From NCBI RefSeq assembly GCF_025966695.1, contig NZ_JAOEIY010000003.1, forward strand, positions 310,001 to 374,000: DNA of 64,000 bases, given 5' to 3'. A model generated the notes under the pieces. That model did not search any database, was not told where the DNA came from, and was given only the letters and a program-made list of their open reading frames with translations. This document shows, piece by piece, positions 55,543-64,000 of the stretch (positions are counted from its first letter, which is position 1; every line of letters begins with the position of its first letter). Made by a program: the position numbers and the translations under genes. This DNA comes from Stutzerimonas sp. S1 (lineage in GTDB: Bacteria > Pseudomonadota > Gammaproteobacteria > Pseudomonadales > Pseudomonadaceae).

Positions 55543-56262
55543 AATGTTCTCTCATGCGGGCCCTGAAAGCAGGCCGGATAGTCGGGTTAAGTTGTGAAAG
55601 CCGAAAGGGCAGAGCAAGCCGGGCGTTATAAAACGAATAAGGCTGATCTTGCAGCCTGCTGCGCTTAGAACTGTTCAAGCAGATTTCTAAAACATGTACA
55701 AAATATCAAAAAGCGTGCAGAAAGTAAGTTGCACGCGATTCGTTGTCAAACGCAAATTTGCTAAAACGAACCCGCTGTGAACCGAGAATTGACGCGCGCC
55801 GCAGCAAGGCGAATGCCGAGGTGGTTGTTTATATCTGTGCCGATGGACGATGCACAATGACTTTGATAGGCAGTCCTGTGTGTCGGAAAAGGCGCGGTGA
55901 AAGCTGGGTGCCTATTCTTGGCTCGGGGACTTTCTTAGCGGCCGGGTTGCTTGCCGCAGCGAGTTGGGTGACCGTCAAAAAAGCCCGCTGCTGTCAGCCT
56001 GCGATAATCGATGACCTCATTTGGGGAGGTCAATGAACGCCGGGTTTTGCCAATGACAGCTGCAGCTATCCCAGGCGTTTGTGACGCGCCCAGACGATCC
56101 CGCCAACTCTGAAGATTGCTGGTTCGCCGATGCCAGGTTGGGCTAGCTAAACGGACGCGAGCATCGCTTCGTCATGCGTGCGCTCATAAATTCCGCTCTG
56201 TCTGTTTTTCGATTTTCATCGCCTTGATGGCTACGAATTTGGACGTCGGTGTATGGCTTGCT
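55543..56262. other. Gap upstream of acnB
   Basis: About 720 bp holding the acnB promoter side and no firm gene. A plus-strand frame at 55,743-56,036 (possible internal start MTLIGSPVCRKRRG with a hydrophobic segment GTFLAAGLLAAASWVTV) has no family match that I recognise. AT-rich words near 55,690 (AACATGTACAAAATATC) may belong to the promoter. Confidence 0.35.
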
Positions 56263-57006
56263 TCACCGAAGCTGCCAAGCGGTACCGATGGATTGGTCTC
56301 GCGTCCGCCTGGCCCACGGGGTGCCGTAGGCGAGAAGACTGAAACCATGCACCTTCCGATCGACGCCGTCGTCCGAGAGCGCGACCTTCCACAACTTCTC
56401 CATTCTCGAACCCGAGCCGTGGAATGTCGCGCGGACTGACAAGCACAACCTCGCGCAACGCAGGGTCTGCAAGATGAGGTCCGGCGTCTGGCCGTCGCGG
56501 CTGGTCGTTTCCGTCAACAGGTCCAATGGCAGTGGATGATGCTTGGACTGAGCACGAACGCTCGCGGTGTTCCAGATTCGGCATACCGCATCGGTTTCCA
56601 GTCCAGGGCGGGATTCAAGCCGCGACTGCGCAACGCGTGATCGAGTGATTGCCGAAAATGCATGCCGCTCCACAACGTGGCGAGCGGAAGCTTCGCCAGC
56701 GCCTTCCCACGTCACAGGCACCTGGAAAGCGAAAGTGACGCCGGTCGTGCAGCAACCGTGTTGCACCCAGCGGCAGGCTCGCGAAATACGCCTGGTCGAG
56801 ACGCTCAAGATAGGAATGCTCACGTCGAACTGGTTTTGGTTCAGCCTTCCCAAAATCTGATCGCTGCTCAAGGCGACCAGCTGGAAGCGCAGACTTGGAT
56901 GCCGCTCGGTGAACAAGGTTGCCAATTGCCTAAGTAATGGCATCGGGAGTGCGGCGACAGGTAGCTGTGAGCAGCCTGTATTCAGCAACGCCCTTAAAAT
57001 GAACAC
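56263..57006 (-). pseudogene. Decayed LysR-type regulator next to the Rieske genes
   Basis: Pieces of a LysR effector domain are spread over three frames: PMPLLRQLATLFTERHPSLR and SSDQILGRLNQNQFDVSI in one, YLERLDQAYFASLPLGATRL with LHDRRHFRFPG in a second, and MHFRQSLDHALRSRGLNPAL in a third, then SVRATFHGSGSRMEKLWKVA. There is no N-terminal HTH in the remaining 130 bp before the Rieske gene. Several frameshifts plus the missing HTH show true decay. It points away from the catabolic genes, where their regulator would be. Confidence 0.7.
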
Positions 57007-57134
57007 AAAATAAAAAATTGCCTATTTATTGTTGCCTCGTCAGGCGCCACGGTCTACTTTGCTCTGAAGCGATAGTTTAGGCGTCCGGGGACCAACTGAT
57101 CGCACAAACAATAACAATACGAGGCAAACATTCG

Positions 57135-58076
57135 ATGGCGACCAGCTCATGGTGGGCTTCGGCCCTTTGCGAATCCGTGAATAATGTAAAGCCTCTCGCA
57201 GTGATCTGCGGCGGGGAAGAACTGGTTCTGTTCCGCAACGCTGAAGGGCAGGTCTTCGCCCTGGAAGATCGCTGTCCGCACCGGCGGGTGCCGTTATCGC
57301 TAGGCTGCGTGGTGGGTTCCGGGCTGCAGTGTGGCTATCACGGCTGGACGTTCGATGGAGCCAGCGGCGCCTGTACTGCCATCCCGAACCTGAGCGCCAG
57401 CGAACGCGTCCCGCAACGCCATGCGGCGCGCGCCTTTATGGCAAAAGAAAGTAACGGTTTCGTGCATGTATGGGTGGGCGACGGCGAGCCGGGCGCCACC
57501 CTGCCAAGTGCCGATTATTGTCCTACGGGGCGTGAGTACACGGGAAGCGCCGTCGTAAGTATGACGCACGATGAGTACCTCGCCGTGATGCTGGATGGGG
57601 CCAACTGCCTGTTGAGCTTCGACGCAGTGCAAATAACGGATTTCTTCCTGGGCGATCCGCAACTGATGAACGACCGTCTCGTGCTCGACAGGGGCGCGGT
57701 CTGGTCGAGTCAGATTTTGCCGTCGCAGTTCGTTGCCGACTACCCGCTGATCGTTCGAACGGCGGTTCCGCTGCGTGGCGGCACCATCCGGGTGGATCTG
57801 CTGAGCCAGGACGAAACGCCGCTCAGCACGCTTTTCATCAGTGCGAGCGCCAACCGACGAGGCACCACCAGCCTCTGTTGGCGCGGTTTCCAGCACACGT
57901 CCAGCATGGCGGGTGCGCCGTTGCGCTGGCGCGCCTCACGGACTGCAGGCAGAGCGCCATTCAGCGTGAATGCCACGATCGATGGCTCGGCTATCGCCGC
58001 GTTATTGGTTGCACCCTCGCGTGACTTATATGAGTTGCGTCAGCAGATAGTCGTTGAACAACGCCTCGCCGTCTGA
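57135..58076 (+). CDS. Rieske [2Fe-2S] protein lacking the mononuclear iron site
   Basis: 313 residues. The N-terminal Rieske domain is intact: RCPHRRVPLSLG with C47 and H49, then LQCGYHGWTFD with C66 and H69. The C-terminal domain resembles the oxygenase catalytic domain, but where oxygenases have D-x2-H-x4-H it reads MLDGANCLLSF: N157 and F162 replace the two iron-binding histidines. It therefore can carry electrons but probably cannot bind catalytic iron itself. The next gene has the complementary loss. Related to the vanillate-demethylase/phthalate type of Rieske oxygenase by pattern. Confidence 0.85.
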   Translation: MATSSWWASALCESVNNVKPLAVICGGEELVLFRNAEGQVFALEDRCPHRRVPLSLGCVVGSGLQCGYHGWTFDGASGACTAIPNLSASERVPQRHAARAFMAKESNGFVHVWVGDGEPGATLPSADYCPTGREYTGSAVVSMTHDEYLAVMLDGANCLLSFDAVQITDFFLGDPQLMNDRLVLDRGAVWSSQILPSQFVADYPLIVRTAVPLRGGTIRVDLLSQDETPLSTLFISASANRRGTTSLCWRGFQHTSSMAGAPLRWRASRTAGRAPFSVNATIDGSAIAALLVAPSRDLYELRQQIVVEQRLAV

Positions 58077-58104
58077 CTTCATTCAGTTGAACCCGGAGAA
58101 TTCC

Positions 58105-59148
58105 ATGCACGCCGCCACGCCTCTTTCCGATGCACAGCCGCAAGCCGCTGCGCGCCGGATTCGCAAAGACTGGACACCGATCAACTATGACCTGCGCGAT
58201 ACCTGGTTCCCGGTATCCCACAGCCGCGATGTCACCGAGCGGCCCATTCGCCGGATCATTCATTCCCAGAGCTATTACCTCTGGCGAAAGGACGGTAGGC
58301 CATTCGCAGCCGAGTTTCATCCCGAGCGGCTGCATGGCGAGCGTGCATCGTTCACCGAGTTTACCGGCGGTATGGGCTACTACCCGGTTGTCGAGCGTTA
58401 CGGTTACATCTGGGCCTGGTATGGCAATCCTGATGCGGCTGATTCTTTGCTGCTGCCGCACATCCCGTTTCTGCCGGTTGATGGCAGTCTTCCTGGTTAC
58501 ACCCAGCGCACGGTTCGTTTCGATGCCAGTTCTGCCTTGTCGGTGGAAAACCTCATCGACCTGACCCACGCCGACTTTCTACATGCCAATACCATCGGCG
58601 ACGGAATATCGGAATCGGACGTGGTGGAAGTGGAGTGGACCTCGGAAACCGTGACCCGTACCCGCACGGTCGCGCAGAAGTCCGTCGCGCCAGTGATGCG
58701 TTGGGTCGGCGGTGTGCGAGCGAAGTACCAGGATTTTCGCGCTGTGCTGCATATTCATCTGCGCAGCAACGTCTGTATCTCCTATCCGCGCTTTCGTCCG
58801 GGTTACGACGTGCCCAACCTGCAGCCATTCCTGCCGGTGGGCAAACACCGCTCGCGCTGCGACGTGACCTTCAACACCACGGCGGCACCGGCACCGTTCC
58901 GCTATCTGATGCCGCGCATCAATTACATCATCCAGCCGCAGGACAACTCGGTGGTTCGTCCGCAGAACCAGCGGTATTTCGAGCCGGGTGAGCGCATCGA
59001 CCTGCACTCGCGCTTCGATGCGCCCGGCACGCGTTATCGCTTTCAGATGGAGCAGCTGGCCGAACGTCAGCGCAAGGGCGATTTTTCCTATGGCTCCGAT
59101 GCCGAACCGGGTCGGGACATCACCCAATTGCTGGGTATGGACGGCTGA
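58105..59148 (+). CDS. Rieske-oxygenase homologue lacking the Rieske cluster
   Basis: 347 residues from the ATG at 58105 (CCGGAGAA upstream). The N-terminal part aligns in pattern with a Rieske domain (LRDTWFPVSHSRDVTERPIR; GYIWAWYGNPD), but the C-x-H and C-x2-H ligands are absent; the corresponding stretch is AAEFHPERLHGERASFTEFT. The catalytic domain keeps the iron motif ENLIDLTHADFLHANTIG, with D152, H155 and H160. It probably performs oxygen activation with electrons from the Rieske partner 28 nt upstream, like NdmC with NdmD in caffeine degradation. The substrate is unknown. Confidence 0.85.
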   Translation: MHAATPLSDAQPQAAARRIRKDWTPINYDLRDTWFPVSHSRDVTERPIRRIIHSQSYYLWRKDGRPFAAEFHPERLHGERASFTEFTGGMGYYPVVERYGYIWAWYGNPDAADSLLLPHIPFLPVDGSLPGYTQRTVRFDASSALSVENLIDLTHADFLHANTIGDGISESDVVEVEWTSETVTRTRTVAQKSVAPVMRWVGGVRAKYQDFRAVLHIHLRSNVCISYPRFRPGYDVPNLQPFLPVGKHRSRCDVTFNTTAAPAPFRYLMPRINYIIQPQDNSVVRPQNQRYFEPGERIDLHSRFDAPGTRYRFQMEQLAERQRKGDFSYGSDAEPGRDITQLLGMDG

Positions 59149-59218
59149 TACCTCACCTGCGCCAGGACGTCGAACACGCAATCCGCCGGCACCATTGGCA
59201 ACCACAGGAAGCAGCGTT

Positions 59219-59998
59219 ATGGATTTGGGAATCGCAGGGCGCAGCGCAATTATCTGCGCATCGTCTCGTGGCCTTGGCAAGGCCTGCGCGCTGGCGTTGG
59301 CGCAGGAAGGTTGCCGCGTATTGATCAACGGTCGCGATGCCGAGCAGTTGGAGCGCACGGGGGCGGAAGTCGAGACCGCTACAGGTCACAGGCCGCTTGT
59401 CGTGCGCGGCGACCTGAATACCGACGAAGGCCGAGCCGCCCTGATCGCCGCATGTCCTGCGCCCGACATACTGATCACCAACAACGGCGGCCCCGCGCCG
59501 GGCAGGATCGAAGACTGGGACCATGCGGCCTGGCTGAAGGCCATCGAGGCAAACATGTTGTCGGCGATCATGCTGATCCAAGGCGTGGTCGGTGGCATGC
59601 GCGAGCGTCGCTTCGGACGGATCATCAACATCACCTCGGCCATGGTGAAATCGCCGCGCCTGCCCTTGGGACTTTCCACCGCCTCTCGGGCAGGGCTGAC
59701 GGCGTTTTCCAAGGCGTTGTCCAGCGAAGTGGTGCGCGACAACGTGACCATCAACAACCTGCTACCTGAACGCATCGAAACCGACCGCTTGCGCTACATG
59801 ACCGAGCAGCTTGCCAAGCACAGAAAGCTGAGCCTGGAAGATGCGCGCACCGAGATGCTCAGGCCCGTAGCGGCGCGGCGGTTCGGTAAACCGGAAGAAT
59901 TCGCCGCGGCTTGTGCATTCCTTTGCTCTGTTCAGGCGAGCTACATCTCGGGGCAAAACCTTCAAGTGGATGGCGGGAGCTACGATGGCTTGATCTGA
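59219..59998 (+). CDS. Short-chain dehydrogenase/reductase with atypical active site
   Basis: 259 residues from the ATG at 59219 (ACAGGAAG upstream). The cofactor region is IICASSRGLGKACALALAQE and the structural motif NNGGPAPG is present. Where classical SDRs have Y-x-x-x-K, 13 residues after the serine of IINITSAM, this protein reads LSTASRAGLTAF: Ser replaces the Tyr and Arg the Lys. Such variants exist in a 3-oxoacyl-reductase-like subgroup; activity is uncertain. It ends SGQNLQVDGGSYDGLI, normal for the family. Convergent with the VOC gene, overlapping by 19 nt. Confidence 0.82.
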   Translation: MDLGIAGRSAIICASSRGLGKACALALAQEGCRVLINGRDAEQLERTGAEVETATGHRPLVVRGDLNTDEGRAALIAACPAPDILITNNGGPAPGRIEDWDHAAWLKAIEANMLSAIMLIQGVVGGMRERRFGRIINITSAMVKSPRLPLGLSTASRAGLTAFSKALSSEVVRDNVTINNLLPERIETDRLRYMTEQLAKHRKLSLEDARTEMLRPVAARRFGKPEEFAAACAFLCSVQASYISGQNLQVDGGSYDGLI

Positions 59999-60405
59999 AG
60001 CGGCGGCAAGCGGGCTTTCCAGTGTTCGGGAGGCGTTTCCTCAGCCGCGAAGTCCAGCTCCACTTCCACGCCATTGGGGTCCAGGAAAAACAGCTGCCAG
60101 GTACGGACCGCCCCCGGCGCTCTGATGACACGAAATTCGATGCCGCGATCTTCGAGCAGTTGCCATGTCTGCCGCAGCCCTTCGGCCCAAAACGCCATGT
60201 GGTCGAGCACGCCGCGGCGGGGCTCTGGCATTCGCTGCACCTGCACCACGTGCAGCAGCGGGTGGCCGTTGGCATAGAGCCACAAGCCAGCCACCGGAAA
60301 AGGCGGGCGCGGGCCTTCGGTCAACCCGAGCAGGTCAATATAGAACTCGCGCGTTGCCTGCAGCTGATCCGTCACGATCGTGAAGTGGTCCATTCGTTCG
60401 ATCAC
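59980..60405 (-). CDS. VOC-superfamily protein (glyoxalase / extradiol dioxygenase fold)
   Basis: 141 residues. MDHFTIVTDQLQATREFYID gives H7, GVLDHMAFWAEG gives H69 and DPNGVEVELDFA gives E116, the usual 2-His-1-Glu metal set of the VOC fold. One double-beta-alpha unit pair, glyoxalase-I size. It may be a ring-cleaving or isomerising enzyme for the Rieske product. Transcribed towards the SDR gene, and divergent from the MFS gene with a 184-bp gap between starts. Confidence 0.85.
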   Translation of the reverse strand: MIERMDHFTIVTDQLQATREFYIDLLGLTEGPRPPFPVAGLWLYANGHPLLHVVQVQRMPEPRRGVLDHMAFWAEGLRQTWQLLEDRGIEFRVIRAPGAVRTWQLFFLDPNGVEVELDFAAEETPPEHWKARLPPLQIKPS

Positions 60406-60589
60406 GAAGCTCTCCCTTGGATGTGGTCGCAGCGCATATGAACAGATGCTGGCATCGCGATGCTAGGTAATTGTACATATAGCTGATGTCTGTCTATATT
60501 CAAGACTCCAACAATAAGAATGACTTGAATGTACGCATCCGATTCTGCTTCACGCCCTGCATCAATCCCTTCCGCTTACGGCACCGCTC
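60406..60589. promoter_or_regulatory. Divergent control region of the VOC and MFS genes
   Basis: 184 bp between two divergent starts, AT-rich in the middle (TAATTGTACATATAGCTGAT near 60,467). It probably contains both promoters. A short ATG frame at 60529-60612 (27 codons) precedes and overlaps the GTG start of the transporter but shows no firm evidence of being a leader peptide. Confidence 0.5.
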
Positions 60590-61783
60590 GTGACCCTGTC
60601 GGCGTCATCTGACGGAGCGCTTGCTGAGCCCTTTGCCTACTTCAAGCTGTGGGTCCTGGTGCTGTGCCAGATCGGCATGCACTCATGCCTGACCGGGATG
60701 CGCATGGCCGCGCCACTGCAGCTGCTGCAACGCGATATGGATGTCTGGGCGGTCGGCGTGGTGATGGCGATGTTTGCGACCGCGCCGGTATTCCTCGCCC
60801 TGACCGCGGGTCGTATGGCGGACCGACACGGCTATCACCGCCCGACACGCATCGCCGCGAGCCTGTCCTTTGCCGGCGCGGTGATCGCCAGTTCGACGAG
60901 TCATTACCTGTGGCTTTGTCTGGCTGCCGCACTCTGTGGCGGCGGCTCCAGTTTCGGGTTGATCGCGCTTCAGCGCACGGCGGCGCGTCTGGCCAGTAAC
61001 GCAGGCGAGCGCATGAAGGTATTCGGTTGGATCGCTATCGCGCCGGCCCTGGCCAGCCTGATCGGACCTCTGGGAACGGGACTGCTGATCGATCATTACG
61101 GTTTTCGCATTGCGTTTGCGGCCTTGGCGATACTGCCCCTCGGTACGCTACTGCTATCGCAGTGGGTGCCTCGCGAACAGATGGCCGCCCCGGTATCGCG
61201 CGAGCAGCGACGCCCTGCATGGGATCTGCTGTGCGAGCCGTCGTTTCGCCGATTGTTATTCATCAACTGGCTGGTGTCGGCCAGCTGGGATGTGCATTCC
61301 TTCGCCTTGCCGATTCTGGGCAGTGCCCGGGGCATGAGCGCCTCGGTGATCGGCGCGATCCTCGCCGCCTACGCCGTCACCTCGACACTGGTGCGGCTGC
61401 TGTTGATACCGCTACTGGCCAATCGTCTGTCGCAGCGCTCGATCATCTTGAGTGCCCTGCTGCTCACCGCAGCGGTGTACGCCATCTACCCCTGGCTCGG
61501 CCCCGCCTGGGCGATGGCCCTGGGAACCGCCACGCTGGGTGTTGCGCTGGGCACTATTCAGCCTGCGTTGATGACACAACTGCACCATGTGACCCCCAGT
61601 GCGCGTCACGGCGAAGGGCTGGCGGTGCGCTCGGTATTTATCAATTGTTCCGGAGCCTGCATGCCGCTGCTGTTCGGCGTGCTGGGCGCGGCGCTCGGTG
61701 CCGCATCGCTGTTCTGGTTGATGAGTGGCGTGCTGCTGGCGGGTAGCTGGCAGGCGCGTCGGCTAGGCGCTGCCGGGGGTTAG
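60590..61783 (+). CDS. MFS transporter of the catabolic cluster
   Basis: 397 residues with 12 membrane segments, read from a GTG at 60590 because no in-frame ATG lies upstream. FKLWVLVLCQIGMHSCLTGM starts the first segment; GRMADRHGYHRPTRIAASLS is the loop 2-3 motif. Likely uptake or efflux of the cluster's substrate; which is not readable. Its position beside the Rieske genes ties it to the pathway. Confidence 0.82.
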   Translation: MTLSASSDGALAEPFAYFKLWVLVLCQIGMHSCLTGMRMAAPLQLLQRDMDVWAVGVVMAMFATAPVFLALTAGRMADRHGYHRPTRIAASLSFAGAVIASSTSHYLWLCLAAALCGGGSSFGLIALQRTAARLASNAGERMKVFGWIAIAPALASLIGPLGTGLLIDHYGFRIAFAALAILPLGTLLLSQWVPREQMAAPVSREQRRPAWDLLCEPSFRRLLFINWLVSASWDVHSFALPILGSARGMSASVIGAILAAYAVTSTLVRLLLIPLLANRLSQRSIILSALLLTAAVYAIYPWLGPAWAMALGTATLGVALGTIQPALMTQLHHVTPSARHGEGLAVRSVFINCSGACMPLLFGVLGAALGAASLFWLMSGVLLAGSWQARRLGAAGG

Positions 61784-61993
61784 CCACAGTAGGCTGCAAA
61801 AAATCGTACGAAGTCGGTGCGAATAAACAATTTATAGGATTCTGTATAAAAGCTATCAGTCTGACACTGGAATCATCCTGGTTCATGCACTAGCTTCTTA
61901 ATTCGCCGAACGAGGCCGGGCTCGGTTTCGCTCCGGCGTAGAACAGCAGAACAGTGAAACATTGGAACAATAACAAGACACCCAGAGGTGCTT

Positions 61994-64000
61994 ATGAACG
62001 AGTCAACGCTGCACGGCCTGCGTGTGGTCAGTCTGGGGTCGGGTATCGCGAGTGCTGCGGCGGGCTTGCAGCTGTACGAAGCGGGTGCCGAGGTGTTTCT
62101 GGTCGAACCGCCCGACAACCCGGCTCGGCGCGAGGAAGCGCTGTTCGCCGTGCTCAATCGGGGCAAGCGCAGTGTCACGCTGGATATCAACGTGCCGGAT
62201 GGGCAGCAGCGGCTCGAACGGCTGCTGGCCGCGGCCGACGTGCTTATTCACGAATTCACTCCCAAGCAGGCCGCGACGCTGGGGCTCGACGATGCACAGC
62301 TGGCGCAGCGATTTCCTGCGTTGATCGTTTCGGCCATTACCGGCTGGCCGAAGAAGCATCCACTGGCTGGGGCAGTGCCACGTGAAACGCTGGTGCTGGC
62401 ACGCCTGGGCCTGCTCGACGAACAGCCGGGCCACCGCCCTGGGCCGGTCTTCGTGCGCATGCCCTTTGCCAATTGGCTGGCAAGCTGGCTGTGTGTGGTG
62501 GGCGTGATGGCGCGGTTGATCGCGCGTGATCGTGATGGCCGTGGCGGCGCCGCGCACACCAGTCTGGCTCAGGCCGCGCTGGTCCCGATGACCATGCACT
62601 GGAGCCGCGCGCAAACACCGACGCCGGTATTCGCCAAGGGGCTGGACAAGCACATTCCGATCCCGCTGCACCAGTGCGCCGACGGCCGCTGGATTCATGT
62701 GCATTACTCGCCGGATAAAGCCCCATTGATGGCCAATGCCATGGCAGAACTGGGCGAGGCGGAAGTCGCCCGGCTCAATGCGCAATGGCCGCCGAGCCAC
62801 GTGGCGCCGAATTTCGGAGCCAACCGGGCCATCATCGCCACGCGGCCCGCTCATGAGTGGGTCGAGCATTTCTGGCAGCACGATGTTTCGGCGCAGATTG
62901 CCGCGCCCTTCGGCGACATCTATTTCGACGAGCAGGCGCGACTGAACGGGTATGTGGTCGAAGTGGAAGACGCCACGCTCGGCAAGACGCTGCAACCGGG
63001 GCCAGCCTGGATGATCACCCCACCGGCACGCATCGGCCGTTCCGCACCTCAGCCCGGCGCGGACAATGACAGCGACTTTAAGGACTCGCCAACGCTGCGT
63101 CTGGTTCCGGGCACTGGGCGTCAGGGCGAGCCGTTGCCTCCTTTGCATGGTCTCAAGGTGCTCGACTTGGGCGCCTATCTGGCTGGGCCGTTCGCCTGCA
63201 TGATGCTGGCCGATCTGGGCGCGGAGGTGATCAAGGTCGAGGTCCCGACCGGCGATGCCATGCGCCGACTGGAGCGCATTTTCAGTGGAACTCAGCGCGG
63301 CAAGCTGGGCGTCGCGCTAAAACTCGGCGATGAGCTGAGTCAACCGGCGGTCGAGGCGCTGGTGCGCTGGGCCGATGTGGTCCATCACAACATGCGCCTG
63401 CCGGCGGCGCGCAAGCTGAAGGTCGATTACGACAGTCTCAAGCGGATCAATCCGCAACTCATTTATTGCCACGTCAGCGCTTACGGACCCACCGGACCAC
63501 GTGCCGATTGGCCCGGCTTCGACCAGTTGATGCAAGCCTCCTGCGGTTGGGAAGTGGAGCAGGGCGGTGCCGGCCAACCGCCGATGTGGCTGCGTTTTGG
63601 CGTTGGTGATTTCTTTGCGGGACTTTCTTCGTTGTACGTTCTGCTGTTGGGGCTTTACCAGCGCGCGCGGACCGGTGAAGGGCAGATGGTGAACGCGTCG
63701 TTGCTTGGCGCGACCTTGCTCACCATGAGCGAAGCGGTGGGCCGTGAGGACGGCAGGGTCACGCCCATCGCGCATCTGGACGCCAGCCAGACCGGCCTTT
63801 GCGACACGCACCGGCTGTATTGCTGCAATGACGGTTGGATCGCCGTGGCGGCGCTGGAGCCCGAAGAAGCGCAGCGTTTCCGTGCGCTGGCCGGAGCGGA
63901 CCCTGAAACGTATTTCGTCGGGCGGACACAGTCCGATGCGCTGTCATCCTTGAGCGCACAAGGCGTGCCCGCCGAAGCCGTTCTCGAGGCGCAGCTCGAC
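61994..64000 (+). CDS. Two-domain type III CoA-transferase (CaiB/BaiF), 3' end beyond window
   Basis: At least 669 residues with no stop before the edge; ATG at 61994 after AGAGGTG. Two tandem CaiB/BaiF units are seen. The first starts LHGLRVVSLGSGIASAAAGL, the second LHGLKVLDLGAYLAGPFACM (about residue 383), with YGPTGPRADWPGFDQLMQAS and RTGEGQMVNASLLGA. The catalytic Asp is present in unit two (D539 in GVGDFFAGL) but replaced by N160 in unit one (PFANWLASW). Probably activates an acid intermediate as its CoA thioester, so the pathway likely goes through CoA-bound degradation. 210 bp separate it from the MFS gene. Confidence 0.88.
   Translation, partial: MNESTLHGLRVVSLGSGIASAAAGLQLYEAGAEVFLVEPPDNPARREEALFAVLNRGKRSVTLDINVPDGQQRLERLLAAADVLIHEFTPKQAATLGLDDAQLAQRFPALIVSAITGWPKKHPLAGAVPRETLVLARLGLLDEQPGHRPGPVFVRMPFANWLASWLCVVGVMARLIARDRDGRGGAAHTSLAQAALVPMTMHWSRAQTPTPVFAKGLDKHIPIPLHQCADGRWIHVHYSPDKAPLMANAMAELGEAEVARLNAQWPPSHVAPNFGANRAIIATRPAHEWVEHFWQHDVSAQIAAPFGDIYFDEQARLNGYVVEVEDATLGKTLQPGPAWMITPPARIGRSAPQPGADNDSDFKDSPTLRLVPGTGRQGEPLPPLHGLKVLDLGAYLAGPFACMMLADLGAEVIKVEVPTGDAMRRLERIFSGTQRGKLGVALKLGDELSQPAVEALVRWADVVHHNMRLPAARKLKVDYDSLKRINPQLIYCHVSAYGPTGPRADWPGFDQLMQASCGWEVEQGGAGQPPMWLRFGVGDFFAGLSSLYVLLLGLYQRARTGEGQMVNASLLGATLLTMSEAVGREDGRVTPIAHLDASQTGLCDTHRLYCCNDGWIAVAALEPEEAQRFRALAGADPETYFVGRTQSDALSSLSAQGVPAEAVLEAQLD

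Noticed and set aside
60529..60612. 27-codon leader peptide before the MFS gene
   Set aside because: No clear ribosome site, no attenuator hairpin and no biased codon run; it overlaps the transporter start by chance as far as can be seen.
62003..63148. 381-codon minus-strand frame over the CoA-transferase
   Set aside because: Opposite strand shows a clear two-domain CaiB/BaiF protein; this is its shadow.

Overview
The window is high-GC gammaproteobacterial DNA. The first 5 kb (xseA reading leftwards, a CPEC-zinc-ribbon protein, guaB, guaA) has the gene content and order typical of Pseudomonas in the broad sense, including the stutzeri group; the species cannot be fixed from this sequence alone.

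At the 3' end of guaA the chromosome is interrupted by an integrative and conjugative element (ICE). From about 5.0 to 40.5 kb it has the layout of the Tn4371-like family: a P4-type tyrosine integrase and an AlpA-like protein (5.0-7.9 kb); an accessory stretch (8.2-20 kb) with a GIY-YIG nuclease, an NA37/YejK-like + membrane-protein operon, radC, a ProQ/FinO protein, DUF932, an overlapping HNH / unknown / nucleotidyltransferase operon, decayed genes and several small inverted-repeat elements; a maintenance block (DUF736, DUF2285, HTH, RepA, iterons, ParA, ribbon-helix-helix, DUF2840; 20-25 kb); and a transfer block (TraF peptidase, MOBP-type relaxase, EexN lipoprotein, TraG/VirD4, CopG, TrbB-C-D-E-J-K-L-F-G-I, DUF2274; 25-40.5 kb). 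Genes in the last two blocks mostly overlap by 1-8 nt, so they probably form long polycistrons.

Beyond the transfer block, 40.6-47.5 kb holds a compact leftward operon that looks like a small biosynthetic cluster: a 5-aminolevulinate-synthase-type enzyme, a GNAT acetyltransferase, a Gfo/Idh oxidoreductase, a glutamine-dependent asparagine-synthetase-like amidotransferase, an MFS exporter and a LysR regulator. A divergent MmyB-type regulator beside it carries a one-base frameshift. From 49 to 55.5 kb come a frameshifted TetR regulator and acnB-oadG-oadA-oadB (aconitase B and a sodium-pumping oxaloacetate decarboxylase), which look like housekeeping metabolism. From 56 to 64 kb is a catabolic cluster: a decayed LysR regulator, two Rieske-oxygenase homologues with complementary losses (one keeps only the Rieske ligands, the other only the mononuclear-iron ligands), an atypical SDR, a VOC-fold protein, an MFS transporter and a two-domain type III CoA-transferase that runs off the end.

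No copy of the guaA 3' end was recognised further right, so the right end of the ICE is unresolved: the 48-64 kb block may be island, or chromosome brought here by rearrangement. The most interesting candidates for undescribed systems are the NA37-membrane operon, the HNH-X-nucleotidyltransferase operon, the ALAS/AsnB biosynthetic operon and the split Rieske pair.
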